Source of the DNA: Schauerella aestuarii
GTDB taxonomy: Bacteria > Pseudomonadota > Gammaproteobacteria > Burkholderiales > Burkholderiaceae_B
Length of the DNA: 64,000 nucleotides
Assembly (NCBI RefSeq): GCF_009866805.1
Contig: NZ_SIZW01000038.1
Coordinates: forward strand, 269,099-333,098
Direction: 5' to 3'
In this document: positions 35,043 through 45,014 of the stretch, piece after piece
How positions within the stretch are numbered: the first letter of the stretch is position 1
Layout: each line of letters begins with the position of its first letter
The notes under the pieces: generated by a model
Seen by the model: only the letters and a program-made list of their open reading frames with translations
Database searches by the model: none
What the model was told of the DNA's origin: nothing
Position numbers and translations under genes: made by a program

Positions 35043-35990
35043 GACATCCAGAAAATAAATGAGTCTGCGCCGCCAGCGTGGCGGCGCCGGACGCCCGTTG
35101 AGGACGTTCCACGGCGACCTGCACGCTCAAGCGGCGCGAATGACCATATGGTACTGCGAACAACGTCGACGAACCGCGAAGCCCGCCCGGCCTGCAGCGG
35201 TCGCAGCCGCTGCAGGTTATTCGTCGCCCACACGTTCGCTGCACAGGCGATTCGTGTCGACCGCTTTCAGAAAAGACGGTCGCCTTACGCCATATGAAGG
35301 CGACATCGTTCAAAGACAAGCGCAAATAACCCTTCACCGGCATGTGCTTGATGACAAACCAACCGGACTTGGCACATTCGCGCCTGCTTTGTGTCGGTAT
35401 ATCGCGCCCGCGATTTGCGCTCGATATCCGCACCGGCGACATGTCGTCGTGATTCGCGGTCGTGATTCGTACTTGTGATTCGCACACACCCAAACGCGCC
35501 CGCCGCTCAGTGCCCGCCTTACCTTTAGTGGCCCTGACTACATTGACGACTAGCCGCTTGCATAAGCTCACAAGATCGTAATGGGTGGCAACGAAATCAA
35601 TACGACCGAACGGAACGACACGGGATCTAGACGTTGGATAGAAAAATGATTTATCGGGCAGCGCGCGGCCTGCTCAGTACCGAAATGTGGAACTTGCTTC
35701 CCATTTTCTCCACAATTAGGGGCGAATATCTCCACAATTGCGAAAAAGCGGGACAAAAATAACATCCTCACAACTGTAGAAAACAGTTGGAATCGAAATA
35801 AAAATTTCAATTCCTGACTCTGCTGACGTGCTGTAGGCCGTTTGGATGAGAAACCCCTGCAACGTTTTTTCCGAGAGAAACAATTGGAATTCTGGATTGC
35901 ATTATTTTGTTTACTAGGTCAGTTTGATTCGGCGTAGAATTCGATCCTGTCGTTTAGACGAACATCACCCAGAATAAAGGGATTGCCAAA
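35043..35990. other. Long intergenic region, partly AT-rich
   Basis: About 950 bases between divergent tldD and the H-NS-like gene. The left part is GC-rich with open frames lacking coding character, and includes a 13-bp repeat cluster. From about 35570 to 35990 the sequence turns clearly AT-rich, with A and T runs and repeated CTCCACAATT elements (two copies near 35710 and 35732), typical of an H-NS-bound promoter region. No gene or RNA identified. Confidence 0.6.
35447..35485. repeat. 13-bp tandem repeat, three copies
   Basis: TCGTGATTCGCGG, TCGTGATTCGTAC and TTGTGATTCGCAC in direct succession at 35447-35459, 35460-35472 and 35473-35485. Confidence 0.7.
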
Positions 35991-36347
35991 ATGGCTCGAG
36001 AAAATTACGCGACGCAGCAAGCACGGATCGAAAAAGAAATCACCCGGTTGCAGAAGAAAGCAGAAGCGCTGCATACCAAGCGCCGCAAGCCGGTGATCAC
36101 TTCCATCGTCAATTCGATGCGCCAATACGATATAACCGCGGAAGAATTGGCTGCCGCACTGGGCGCCAGCAAAGCGCCGGGCCGCACACCGCGCAAGAAA
36201 GCGGCCGATGGCACCAAGCGTCCCGTTGCGCCAAAGTATCGTCATCCCGATACCGGCGAAACCTGGAGCGGCCGCGGCAAAGCGCCCCGTTGGCTGGCGG
36301 CTGCCGAAGCCGACGGCGCCCAACGCGATAGTTTCCTTATCAAGTAA
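35991..36347 (+). CDS. H-NS family nucleoid protein (BpH3/HvrA-like)
   Basis: A 118-residue protein with an N-terminal coiled-coil (about 5-35, ARIEKEITRLQKKAEALHTKRR) for self-association, a flexible basic linker, and the C-terminal DNA-binding motif YRHPDTGETWSGRGKAPRWL at 83-102. This version of the H-NS hook is found in betaproteobacterial BpH3/Bv3F proteins. It binds AT-rich DNA and silences acquired genes. ATG 35991 with GGGA upstream. The AT-rich stretch immediately upstream suggests autoregulation. Confidence 0.9.
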   Translation: MARENYATQQARIEKEITRLQKKAEALHTKRRKPVITSIVNSMRQYDITAEELAAALGASKAPGRTPRKKAADGTKRPVAPKYRHPDTGETWSGRGKAPRWLAAAEADGAQRDSFLIK

Positions 36348-36525
36348 GCAAACGCCAGCCGTCACGCGCCACATCACGAAGGCCCGAGGTATTGAAAACT
36401 CGTGTTTTCGTGCGGCGGCCTGATGGCGTGACGAAGACGAGCCGAAAATGCAGACGTGAGTATGAGACGGTCATCTCAACTCAAGCCCATGCGGGCTGGC
36501 CCATGCGATTCAAGTCTCCTCACAT

Positions 36526-36557
36526 AAAAAAACCCGGCATGCGTATGCCGGGTTTTT
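36526..36557. terminator. Bidirectional terminator
   Basis: A 10-bp stem (36531-36540 with 36545-36554, loop GCGT) flanked by A and T runs, between the H-NS-like gene and the convergent lipoprotein gene. Confidence 0.9.
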
Positions 36558-36637
36558 CATTCGTGCTTCGCGCGCACTTGACGCCTGCCTGGCGCCTCAA
36601 CCCTCTGCACGAGATGCCTGGGCGCTACGCCGTGGCA

Positions 36638-37285
36638 TTATTCCATCTGATATCGAATAACGCGCTCCGAGCCATTGTTGCCCGGAAAATTGTCGAAGAT
36701 CGCGCGCACGAGTACGGGCATGGTGCCCACCAGATCGGGTTGTCCACTTAATGCGACGGCACTCGATCGATAAACCTCCGCATTGCCGGCGGCGGTGTCG
36801 AGGATTCTCAAGTTGAGCTCATTGCGGAAGGCCTGTACCGGCACGTCTACATATGCGGGACCCCAGTAGCCGGGATAGCCCCAGCGACCGTACCCATATC
36901 CGCCGCGTCCATAATAGCCACCGCCAAAGCCGCCGCCGTAAAAATATGGGTCGGCCGGTTGACGGGTAACCACCTGGGTGGCGCGGGCACCATAATCGAA
37001 CACGACGTTAAAGCGCGGCTTGGCACCGGCCGTCGCTTCAACCAGACCCGTGGCGCCGATCGCTGCTCTGACCATATCCTGGTAAGCGCGGTACTCGAGA
37101 TTATTGGCCTGATCGGCGTTGCTTTGAACAAACTGATAACGCTGGCCTTCAACACCTGCGGGCCATTGTTGGAACGACGTAACGCGCGCAGCCATGGTAC
37201 TGGTGCAGCCGCTTAACAGCGCGACCGACAAAGCAAGCCAGAACCTGCCACTGCGGCATACCGCCGAAAGATTGAGGGCACCCAT
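36638..37285 (-). CDS. DUF4136-type lipoprotein
   Basis: A 215-residue protein with a lipoprotein signal (lipobox LSGC, Cys27), then a DUF4136-like beta domain (VTSFQQWPAGVEGQRYQFVQ...YRAYQDMVRAAIGATGLVEA...PRFNVVFDYG), interrupted by a Gly/Tyr-rich segment at about 125-155 (YFYGGGFGGGYYGRGGYGYG). Members are outer-membrane-associated lipoproteins of unknown function. Start ATG 37285 because GGAGG lies at ideal spacing; the open frame extends to 37354 without support. Confidence 0.85.
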   Translation of the reverse strand: MGALNLSAVCRSGRFWLALSVALLSGCTSTMAARVTSFQQWPAGVEGQRYQFVQSNADQANNLEYRAYQDMVRAAIGATGLVEATAGAKPRFNVVFDYGARATQVVTRQPADPYFYGGGFGGGYYGRGGYGYGRWGYPGYWGPAYVDVPVQAFRNELNLRILDTAAGNAEVYRSSAVALSGQPDLVGTMPVLVRAIFDNFPGNNGSERVIRYQME

Positions 37286-37449
37286 TTGAACCTCCACACT
37301 CCAATTTACGAGCGCCGTGTAACCACAGACAAACTCGTTCGATTTTGACGCCATTTCGCTGAAAAAGTTTTCGATTCGCTTCAGTCCGCCAAGCTGGCGC
37401 GCACCCCACTACAATTATCCCTCCTTTAGACAGCCACGCGACGATCATC

Positions 37450-40158
37450 ATGCGCACCGATACGCCGGTCACTATCCAGCGGCAGGACTACACGCCCTAC
37501 CCGTACGCCATCCCAGACGTCACCCTCGCGTTCGACCTCGATCCGGCTGACACCCGCGTGCGTCTGACCATGCACATCGCACGGCAAGCCGACGCCGCAG
37601 CCGGGGCGCCGTTGGTGCTCAACGGCGAGAGCCTCAGCCTCGAGAGCATCAGTGTCGACGGCCGGCCTCTTGCCGAAACCGAATACCAGCTCAACGCGTC
37701 CACACTCACACTTCTCGACCTGCCGGACGTGGCCGAGATCGAGATCGTCAGCCACTGCAAGCCGGATGCCAACTCCACGCTGATGGGCCTGTATGTGTCG
37801 GGGGGCAGTTTCTTCACGCAATGCGAGGCGGAAGGATTTCGCCGCATTACTTGGTTCGCCGACCGGCCCGACGTCATGTCGCGCTATCGCGTGATCGTGC
37901 GCGCGCCCAAGACTTATGCGCATCTGCTGTCCAACGGCAATCTGATCGCCAGCCGCGACATCGACGCTGAGCGCCACGAAGCGATCTGGGAAGATCCGTT
38001 CCCCAAGCCTTGCTATTTGTTTGCGCTCGTCGCCGGCACATTCACCAAGCGCGAATGCACCACGCAAACGCAATCTGGCCGGTCGGTGCTGCTGCAGGTG
38101 TACAGCGATCCCGGCAGCGAGAACCGAACGCAGTGGGCCCTCGAGTCGCTGGAACGCGCGCTGAAGTGGGATGAAGTGCGTTTTGGGCTGGAGCTCGACC
38201 TGGATCGCTTCATGATCGTCGCTGTGCGCGACTTCAATATGGGCGCCATGGAGAACAAGGGGCTGAACGTATTCAATGCGGCCTACGTACTCGCCGACCC
38301 GCACACCGCGACCGACACCAATTACGAAGCGATCGAGTCCGTCATCGGACACGAGTATTTTCATAACTGGACCGGCAATCGCGTGACCTGCCGGGACTGG
38401 TTTCAATTGAGCCTGAAGGAAGGCCTCACTGTATTCCGCGATCAGGAATTCAGCGCCGACATGATGGCGGCTGACATGGACGACGCGGCTGCCGTGAGCG
38501 CGCGCGCCGTCAAGCGCATCGACGATGTGGTGACCTTGCGCGCGGCGCAGTTCCCCGAAGACAGCGGTCCGATGGCGCACCCCATTCGTCCCGAAAGCTT
38601 CCAGGAAATCGGCAACTTCTATACCGCCACCGTGTACGACAAAGGCGCAGAAGTGATCCGCATGCAGCACACGCTGCTGGGCGAAGCCGGTTTTCGCGCC
38701 GGGATGGACGAGTACTTCCGCCGCCACGACGGCCAGGCCGTCACATGCGACGACTTCGTCGATGCCATGGAATCGGTCTATCGCACCCAACATCCCAAAC
38801 GCAACTTCGATGTTTTCCGCCGCTGGTATCGCCAGGCCGGCACACCGCGCGTTGCCGTCACGCTCGATTACGATGCCACCGCACGCCGCTGCACCGTCAC
38901 GCTGGCGCAACATTGCGCTCCGGTCGGCGTTGAAAAGCGCATGCAACCGGCTGCCGAAAAACTGCCGTTCCACATCCCTGTCTCGATCGGCTTGCTGGAT
39001 CGCACCGGCGCACCGCTCAAGCTGTCGTTCGAAGGCGGCGAGCACGACACCGTCGTGCTCGAACTCACCGAAGCCCGCCAGCAGTGGACGTTCGAGAACA
39101 TCGACGCCCAACCGGTGCCGTCGTTGCTGCGCGACTTCTCGGCCCCGGTCGTGATCGACTACGCCTGGCAGGAAGACGAACTGGCGTTGCTGTCGGCCCA
39201 CGACACCAATCCGTTTGCGCGGTGGGAAGCGGGCCAGGAGTTGGCGTCGCGTCAAATCCTCGCAGTCGCCGCCCAGCACGCCACGGGCACCCAGGCCGCG
39301 CTGTCGGATGCGTTCGTCGCCGCCTGGCGCGCCTTGCTGTCCGACACGGCCCTGGACGCCGCCTATCAGGCGCGGGCCCTGGCGTTGCCCTCTGAAAAGA
39401 CGTTGGCTGAACGCATGTCGCCGATCGATCCACCGGCGCTGGCCGCCGCTCGCGACGCCGTTCGCGACATGTTGGGCCGCACGCTGCGCCCGGACTGGCA
39501 AGCGGCATGGGATCGCTCGCAAACGCCCGGCGACTACAGCCCGGCCCCGGTGCCCGCCGGCAAACGAGCCTTGAAGAATCTGGCCCTCACGTATCTGCTC
39601 GCCGGCGGCGACGCCGCGGCTGCCGATGCCGCACGCGCGCAATATGCAAACGCCGACAACATGACCGACAGCCTGGCCGCTCTGGGCGCGCTGGTCAGTT
39701 ATGCGGGTGATGATGCCCGCACGCAGACGGCACTCGACGCGTTCTACACGCGTTGGGCCGAGGATCCGCTGGTCGTGGACAAGTGGTTTGCGCTGCAGGC
39801 GACTGCCCGCACGACGACAGTGGACACCATGCGCACGCTGATGCAGCATCCTGCTTTCACGTTACGCAATCCCAATCGCGCACGGGCATTGATTTTTCAG
39901 TTTTGTCTGAACAATGCGCGTGGGTTGCATCGCGCCGACGGGGTAGGCTATGCGTTCTGGGCCGAACAAGTACTCGCCCTGAATGCCATCAATCCGGAAA
40001 TCGCCGCTCGTCTGGCACGTGCGCTCGATAGCTGGGCACGCTTCACGCCGGCATTGCGCGACCCGATGCAACACGCACTGACGAGCATTCGCGCCCATCC
40101 GGGGTTGTCGCGCAATGTTCAAGAAATCGTATCCAAGGCCTTGGATCTGGCCGCCTGA
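37450..40158 (+). CDS. pepN: Aminopeptidase N
   Basis: A 902-residue zinc aminopeptidase of the M1 family that removes N-terminal residues from peptides in the cytoplasm. Seen: GAMEN at 265-269, the zinc site His301-Glu302-x2-His305 ([13 protein letters not shown]) and the downstream Glu in [14 protein letters not shown]. coli PepN has 870 residues and the same domain series. The long minus-strand open frame covering the gene is a GC-rich shadow. fbp follows after 26 bases, so cotranscription is possible. Confidence 0.95.
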   Translation: MRTDTPVTIQRQDYTPYPYAIPDVTLAFDLDPADTRVRLTMHIARQADAAAGAPLVLNGESLSLESISVDGRPLAETEYQLNASTLTLLDLPDVAEIEIVSHCKPDANSTLMGLYVSGGSFFTQCEAEGFRRITWFADRPDVMSRYRVIVRAPKTYAHLLSNGNLIASRDIDAERHEAIWEDPFPKPCYLFALVAGTFTKRECTTQTQSGRSVLLQVYSDPGSENRTQWALESLERALKWDEVRFGLELDLDRFMIVAVRDFNMGAMENKGLNVFNAAYVLADPHTATDTNYEAIESVIGHEYFHNWTGNRVTCRDWFQLSLKEGLTVFRDQEFSADMMAADMDDAAAVSARAVKRIDDVVTLRAAQFPEDSGPMAHPIRPESFQEIGNFYTATVYDKGAEVIRMQHTLLGEAGFRAGMDEYFRRHDGQAVTCDDFVDAMESVYRTQHPKRNFDVFRRWYRQAGTPRVAVTLDYDATARRCTVTLAQHCAPVGVEKRMQPAAEKLPFHIPVSIGLLDRTGAPLKLSFEGGEHDTVVLELTEARQQWTFENIDAQPVPSLLRDFSAPVVIDYAWQEDELALLSAHDTNPFARWEAGQELASRQILAVAAQHATGTQAALSDAFVAAWRALLSDTALDAAYQARALALPSEKTLAERMSPIDPPALAAARDAVRDMLGRTLRPDWQAAWDRSQTPGDYSPAPVPAGKRALKNLALTYLLAGGDAAAADAARAQYANADNMTDSLAALGALVSYAGDDARTQTALDAFYTRWAEDPLVVDKWFALQATARTTTVDTMRTLMQHPAFTLRNPNRARALIFQFCLNNARGLHRADGVGYAFWAEQVLALNAINPEIAARLARALDSWARFTPALRDPMQHALTSIRAHPGLSRNVQEIVSKALDLAA

Positions 40159-40184
40159 TTAACTTTCGCCTCCAGGAGAGCGTT

Positions 40185-41195
40185 TTGACACGCAAGACTC
40201 TGACTCAGTATCTCGTAGAACAACAGCGCGAAAGCGGTACCGTTGCCCCCGAAGTTCGTTTGCTTATCGAAGTGGTAGCGCGCGCGTGCAAGGCCATTGG
40301 CCACGCCGTGGGCAAAGGCGCTTTGGGCGGCGTGCTCGGCAGCCTTGAAAGCGAAAACGTGCAAGGTGAAGTGCAGAAGAAACTGGACGTGATGTCCAAC
40401 GACATTCTGCTCGAAGCCAACGAATGGGGCGGCCACCTGGCCGCCATGGCGTCGGAAGAGATGGAGACCATCCATCCGATTCCCAACCGCTACCCGAAGG
40501 GCGAATATCTGCTGTTGTTCGACCCCCTCGACGGCTCGTCCAACATCGATGTGAACGTCTCGATCGGCACGATCTTTTCGGTGCTGAAAGCGCCGCACAA
40601 AGAAGGCGGCCAAGCCGTCACCGAGGCCGACTTCCTGCAACCCGGAAGTAGCCAGGTCGTGGCCGGCTACGCCGTGTATGGCCCGCAGACGATGCTGGTG
40701 CTGACGGTGGGCGCGGGCGTGGCGGTGTTCACGCTGGATCGCGAGCAAGGCGCGTGGGTGTTGACCAACGACAATCTCCAGATCCCCGCCGATACCAAGG
40801 AGTTCTCGATCAATATGTCGAACATGCGCCACTGGGATACCCCCGTGAAACGCTACATCGACGATTGCCTGGCCGGTGAAGAAGGTCCGCTCGCCAAGAA
40901 CTACAACATGCGCTGGATCGCTTCGATGGTCGCCGACGTGCATCGTCTGCTCACCCGCGGCGGCATTTTCATGTACCCCTGGGACAAGCGCGAGCCGAAC
41001 AAACCCGGCAAGCTGCGTCTGATGTACGAAGCGAATCCCATGTCGTTCATCGTCGAACAGGCCGGTGGCCGTGCCATCACGGGCACCGAACGCATCATGG
41101 ACATTCAGCCCGACCAACTGCACCAACGCGTGAGCGTGGTGCTGGGATCGCGCAATGAAGTGGATCGTGTGAAATCGTACTTCGACGCCAAGTAA
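40185..41195 (+). CDS. fbp: Fructose-1,6-bisphosphatase, class I
   Basis: A 336-residue gluconeogenic enzyme that hydrolyses fructose 1,6-bisphosphate. Seen: [46 protein letters not shown] (metal and substrate site) and [21 protein letters not shown]. The start is TTG 40185, supported by AGGAGAG 5 bases before it; no ATG or GTG fits the conserved N-terminus [13 protein letters not shown]. The rare start may limit expression. Ends before a strong bidirectional hairpin. Confidence 0.93.
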   Translation: MTRKTLTQYLVEQQRESGTVAPEVRLLIEVVARACKAIGHAVGKGALGGVLGSLESENVQGEVQKKLDVMSNDILLEANEWGGHLAAMASEEMETIHPIPNRYPKGEYLLLFDPLDGSSNIDVNVSIGTIFSVLKAPHKEGGQAVTEADFLQPGSSQVVAGYAVYGPQTMLVLTVGAGVAVFTLDREQGAWVLTNDNLQIPADTKEFSINMSNMRHWDTPVKRYIDDCLAGEEGPLAKNYNMRWIASMVADVHRLLTRGGIFMYPWDKREPNKPGKLRLMYEANPMSFIVEQAGGRAITGTERIMDIQPDQLHQRVSVVLGSRNEVDRVKSYFDAK

Positions 41196-41348
41196 TGGCG
41201 GGTGCGGCGCCGAGCGAGAATGGCATCGGCACCGCATCGCGCCTTGTCCGGTGCGGGGTGCGCGCCGGTCAGCGCGGCGTAGGTCGTGATACCGCACCGC
41301 GACATTCGACGGTTAGCGCAGCAGGTTTCTTCATTCAGCACCGGATAG

Positions 41349-41384
41349 AAAAAGGGGCATCGCAAGCGATGCCCCTTCTCTTTC
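41349..41384. terminator. Bidirectional terminator between fbp and qor
   Basis: A near-perfect 12-bp stem (41352-41363 with 41366-41377) with A and T/C runs outside. Confidence 0.75.
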
Positions 41385-41394
41385 CTATCTCACT

Positions 41395-42384
41395 TCAATC
41401 CAGCGTGAAGATCGTCGCACCGGTGGTCTTTCGACCGGCCAAGGCGGTTTGCGCCTCGGCGACCTGATCCAGCGTGTAGCGCTGATCGATGCGCATCTTG
41501 ATCTTTTTCTTGGCGACCAGGTCGAACAACTCGTCTGCCGCAGCCGTCAGCTTTTCGTGCGTATCCACATGCAGGCCAAGTGAAGGACGCGTCACGTACA
41601 GGCAGCCCTTCTTGTTCAGGATGCCGATGTCCACGCCCGTCACCGAACCCGACGCATTGCCGAAGCTCACCATCAGGCCGCGCGGCGCGAGGCAGTCGAG
41701 CGAGGTTTCCCACGTGTCCTTGCCCACGCCGTCGTACACCACCGGCACTTTCTTGCCGCCGGTGAGTTCGAGCACGCGCTCGGCCACGTTTTCGTGCGAG
41801 TAATCGATGGTTTCCCAGGCCCCGTGCTCACGCGCAAGCGCAGCCTTTTCCGGGCTGGACACCGTACCGATGAGCTTCACACCCAGCGCCCGCGCCCATT
41901 GGCAGGCGATCAGGCCGACACCGCCGGCCGCGGCATGGAACAGAATGGTTTCGCCGCCCTGCAGGCGATAGGTTTGGCGGAACAGATACTGCACCGTCAA
42001 CCCTTTGAGCATCATCGCTGCCGCGTCATCGAAAGCGATACCCTTGGGCAGCTTTACGACCAGGCGCGCCGGCACGTTGTGATACTCGGCGTAGGCACCG
42101 ATCGGGCTCTGGCCGTAAGCCACGCGATCGCCCTTCTTGAAGCCTTTGACGTTGGCCCCCACGGCGTCCACTACACCGGCACCTTCAAAGCCCAGACCGT
42201 GCGGCAAAGGGCTCGGATACAAGCCGGTGCGGTAATAGATGTCGATGAAGTTGAGCCCGATCGCATGCTGGCGCACCGTCACGTCGTCAGGGCCGGGGGT
42301 AGGCCGCTCGACCTCCTGCACCTTCAGCACTTCGGGGCCGCCGTGTTCGGTAATGCGGACTGCCTTCATAAGGGTATTCGTCAT
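41395..42384 (-). CDS. NADPH:quinone oxidoreductase (QOR-type, MDR family)
   Basis: A 329-residue zinc-free medium-chain reductase. Seen: NFIDIYYRTGLYPSPLPHGLGFEGAGVVDAVG, AAAMMLKGLTVQYLF, the NADPH loop AAAGGVGLIACQWA, and VYDGVGKDTWETSLDCL. It reduces quinones or related enones in the cytoplasm. Start ATG 42384 with AGAAGA upstream. The next gene upstream, on the same strand, is a DMT permease 25 bases away; a functional link is not evident. Confidence 0.9.
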   Translation of the reverse strand: MTNTLMKAVRITEHGGPEVLKVQEVERPTPGPDDVTVRQHAIGLNFIDIYYRTGLYPSPLPHGLGFEGAGVVDAVGANVKGFKKGDRVAYGQSPIGAYAEYHNVPARLVVKLPKGIAFDDAAAMMLKGLTVQYLFRQTYRLQGGETILFHAAAGGVGLIACQWARALGVKLIGTVSSPEKAALAREHGAWETIDYSHENVAERVLELTGGKKVPVVYDGVGKDTWETSLDCLAPRGLMVSFGNASGSVTGVDIGILNKKGCLYVTRPSLGLHVDTHEKLTAAADELFDLVAKKKIKMRIDQRYTLDQVAEAQTALAGRKTTGATIFTLD

Positions 42385-42409
42385 TTCTTCTGTCCTGTTG
42401 AAGTGTCGG

Positions 42410-43354
42410 TTACGCCGTTCGTTTTGACGTCAGTACGAAAATACCGATGAGCACGAGCGCCGTACCGGCGAGTTGCAAAATCGTGATGGGTTCATCCAGC
42501 AACCATGCTGCCAGAAATAATACGGACACCGGTCCGATCATGCCCAGTTGCGCGGCCAAAGGCGCCCCCACGCGCTCGACCGCCCACATGATCATGAAGA
42601 CGGGCAATACGGTGTTGAGGGTGCCGTGAATGAAAGACAAACCATAAACGCCCATCGGTTGCACGAGCACATTAACCGGATGGACGACAAGGAATTGCAG
42701 GATGCAGGCGATGCTGGACACCGACATCGCATAGGCAACGAGCCGCGTGGCACCCACGCGCTTGATCAACTCACCCGATGCGATCAGATAGACGGCATAG
42801 GACATTGCCGAGCAGAGCACGAAAAACGAGCCCAGCATGACGGCATCGCCCCCGAGCGACAGGTCGCGCCAGAACACCAGCACCACGCCTGCGTAGGACA
42901 GCACCATCGCCCACCACTGCTGCCGGGAAATCGTTCGCTTGAGCACCACGGCCGACAACAACAGCACGAAGGTCGGCGACAGAAAAAGAATCAGGCGTTC
43001 GAGACTGGCGGTGATATAGCGCAGCCCGAGGAAATCGAGAAAGCTTGACAGGTAATAACCGATGAGCCCCAGCACGACCACCTGGCAGGCATCCCGCCCG
43101 CTCAAGGCCTGCAGTTGCCCGCGCGCGGCCAGCCGCGATTGTTGCCAGGCGATGAGCGCAAAGAACGGCAACGCGAAGAGCATGCGAAACGCGATCAGCG
43201 TTACGGCATCGATACCGTAGCGATACGTGAGCTTGACGACGACGGCCTTGGCCGAAAACAGCACCGCGCCCAGCATGGCTAAAGCAAAGCCGGTTGCGCG
43301 CGGATAAGCAGAGACGTCCCAGCGGAACGGGCTTGATGCATTCATGTTCGGCAT
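42410..43354 (-). CDS. EamA/DMT-family permease
   Basis: A 314-residue inner-membrane protein with ten predicted helices in two EamA repeats (about 17-145 and 170-300). Such permeases export amino acids or metabolites or take up small solutes; the substrate here is unknown. The start may be ATG 43354 or 43345. It is divergent from another DMT gene only 86 bases away, and its stop is 25 bases before the quinone oxidoreductase start. Confidence 0.85.
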   Translation of the reverse strand: MPNMNASSPFRWDVSAYPRATGFALAMLGAVLFSAKAVVVKLTYRYGIDAVTLIAFRMLFALPFFALIAWQQSRLAARGQLQALSGRDACQVVVLGLIGYYLSSFLDFLGLRYITASLERLILFLSPTFVLLLSAVVLKRTISRQQWWAMVLSYAGVVLVFWRDLSLGGDAVMLGSFFVLCSAMSYAVYLIASGELIKRVGATRLVAYAMSVSSIACILQFLVVHPVNVLVQPMGVYGLSFIHGTLNTVLPVFMIMWAVERVGAPLAAQLGMIGPVSVLFLAAWLLDEPITILQLAGTALVLIGIFVLTSKRTA

Positions 43355-43440
43355 TGTATGGGGTAAGGCTTTAACATGGCACCCCCGCGCCCGCCGCCGA
43401 CCCTCGATACTCGCCGCTACCGGCGAATTGCCGCACCCGC

Positions 43441-44322
43441 ATGACTGATTCCCGCGCCCTGCTGTCTTTGCATCTCACTGCCGTGTTGTTCGGCCTGACC
43501 GGCGTGCTCGGTCATGTGATCAACGCCGACGCGGCGCAGATCACCTTCTGGCGGGCCGCGTTTGCAGTGGCCGCCCTCCTCGTCGCGCTGCGCCTGGGCA
43601 AGCGCGCGATGCTGTTTCGCATTACTCGCCGGCAGCTGGTCGCGGTGGTGCTGTCGGGCATCATGCTGGCCACGCATTGGCTCACATTCTTCATTTCGGT
43701 AAAGGTTGCCGGCATTGCGATCGCCACACTTGGCTTCACCAGCTTTCCAGCCTTCATCACGCTCTTCGAAGCAGTGCTCTTTCGCGAACGCGTGCGGCTG
43801 CCCGAGTGGGGCATGGTGGCATTGGTCAGCCTCGGGCTGATACTGCTGACGCCGGCTTTCGATCTGGCCGACAGCGGCACGGTAGGGTTGCTGTGGGGCC
43901 TGGCCTCAGGTGCAAGCTTCGGCATGCTTGCCGTGATCAATCGGCATGCTGGCGATGGCCTGGGTGCGCTTGAAATGGCCTGCGGCCAGAACCTCGTGGT
44001 CGCGCTGGTCACGGCACCGTTCGCCCTTGGGGCGTCGACGGCGCTGGGCACAGCCGACTGGCTGGGCGTGGCAGCGCTGGGCATTCTCTGCACAGGGTTG
44101 GCGCACACGCTCTTCGTCTCGAGCCTGGAATACATCAGCGCCCGACGTGCCGGCCTGATCATCGCCCTCGAGCCGCTTTACGCCATCGCGTTCGCCTGGC
44201 TGTTGTTCGGCGATGTGCCGGGGTGGCGCGTGGCCATGGGCGCGGCGTGCATCGTGGGCGCCATCGCGTGGTCCGCCAGTTACGAAAAGCGGCCGGCCGG
44301 CCCGCCGGCCACACCGATCTAG
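43441..44322 (+). CDS. EamA/DMT-family permease
   Basis: A 293-residue ten-helix permease with two EamA repeats (LLSLHLTAVLFGLTGVLGHVI..., LLWGLASGASFGMLAVINRHAG...). The last loop, FAWLLFGDVPGWRVAMGAACIVGAIAWS, is typical of the family. It is clearly a different subfamily from the divergent neighbour. Substrate unknown. The MarR gene follows after 44 bases but has its own promoter. Confidence 0.85.
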   Translation: MTDSRALLSLHLTAVLFGLTGVLGHVINADAAQITFWRAAFAVAALLVALRLGKRAMLFRITRRQLVAVVLSGIMLATHWLTFFISVKVAGIAIATLGFTSFPAFITLFEAVLFRERVRLPEWGMVALVSLGLILLTPAFDLADSGTVGLLWGLASGASFGMLAVINRHAGDGLGALEMACGQNLVVALVTAPFALGASTALGTADWLGVAALGILCTGLAHTLFVSSLEYISARRAGLIIALEPLYAIAFAWLLFGDVPGWRVAMGAACIVGAIAWSASYEKRPAGPPATPI

Positions 44323-44329
44323 GCAGGGC

Positions 44330-44357
44330 TTGCATTTAACTGCCCAGGCAGTAAAAT
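44330..44357 (+). promoter_or_regulatory. marR promoter with internal CTGCCCAGGCAG operator
   Basis: TTGCAT (44330-44335), 16-base spacer, TAAAAT (44352-44357). The 12-base palindrome CTGCCCAGGCAG at 44340-44351 fills the spacer, so a bound repressor would block polymerase. The predicted start falls only a few bases before the ATG at 44367. Confidence 0.65.
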
Positions 44358-44366
44358 CACTTCACC

Positions 44367-44915
44367 ATGACCTTGCCTTCCCCATCCGACGCTGCTGCGG
44401 CAGCCTCCTCTACGTTGTCCGACGTGGTGGTGCACTATCGCGCGTCCGGCCCCGGTCTGACCGACAACAATGTGGGCTACATGATCAAGCAGGTGTATCA
44501 GTCGCTCAATCGCGTGCTGGATCAGGACATGGCCCCCCTTGGGCTGACGGCCATGCAATGGCGGCCGGTGGCGTGCCTGGCGAAAGGCCACGCCAGCACC
44601 TCCGTGGAGCTGGCCCGCATCCTCGCCGTGGATTCCGGCGCGATGACGCGCACGCTCGATCGCCTTGAAGCCAAAGGGCTGCTGGTGCGTACGCGCAGCA
44701 AGGAAGATCGCCGCGTCGTCGATATCGAGCTCACGGCAGAGGGGCAGCGCACAGCCAAGGAAATACCGGCGCGCATCGCCCGCGCGCTCAATCATTATCT
44801 GCGTGGATTCTCGTCCGATGAGGTCGACATGCTCTCGCATTTTCTGCAACGCATGCTGGCCAACGGCTCGATCGCGCCCTCGAATGCGCCCCCCGGCAAG
44901 GCACCGGACACCTGA
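44367..44915 (+). CDS. MarR-family repressor of the efflux operon
   Basis: A 182-residue winged-helix regulator: an N-terminal extension, dimerisation helix (GYMIKQVYQSLNRVLDQDMAPLGLTAMQW), recognition region (ASTSVELARILAVDSGAMTRTLDRLEAKGLLVR) and wing (RSKEDRRVVDIELT). This is the EmrR/MprA type, which releases its operator when bound by phenolic or hydrophobic drugs. It precedes a tripartite efflux operon, and near-identical operators lie before both transcription units. The mRNA may be almost leaderless. Confidence 0.88.
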   Translation: MTLPSPSDAAAAASSTLSDVVVHYRASGPGLTDNNVGYMIKQVYQSLNRVLDQDMAPLGLTAMQWRPVACLAKGHASTSVELARILAVDSGAMTRTLDRLEAKGLLVRTRSKEDRRVVDIELTAEGQRTAKEIPARIARALNHYLRGFSSDEVDMLSHFLQRMLANGSIAPSNAPPGKAPDT

Positions 44916-44953
44916 CGTTTCCAACCGGACGCCTTGACGAGCGACCCTATTTT

Positions 44954-44982
44954 TTTACCATTTAGCTGCCTAGGCAGATACA
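44954..44982 (+). promoter_or_regulatory. Efflux operon promoter with CTGCCTAGGCAG operator
   Basis: TTTACC (44954-44959), 17-base spacer, GATACA (44977-44982, weak). The palindrome CTGCCTAGGCAG at 44966-44977 matches the marR operator at 11 of 12 positions and again lies between the -35 and -10 elements. Confidence 0.6.
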
Positions 44983-45014
44983 GTTCAGTCAATTACTTTA
45001 AGCTTCCTGTAAGC

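Noticed and set aside
35029..35571. 180-codon minus-strand and 139-codon plus-strand frames upstream of tldD
   Set aside because: Arg/Ser-rich translations without pattern, with one running through the 13-bp repeats; no ribosome binding sites.
37426..39849. 807-codon minus-strand open frame
   Set aside because: It is antisense to pepN, which has complete zinc-peptidase motifs. Its translation is His/Arg/Gly-rich and lacks any family pattern, typical of a shadow frame in GC-rich DNA.
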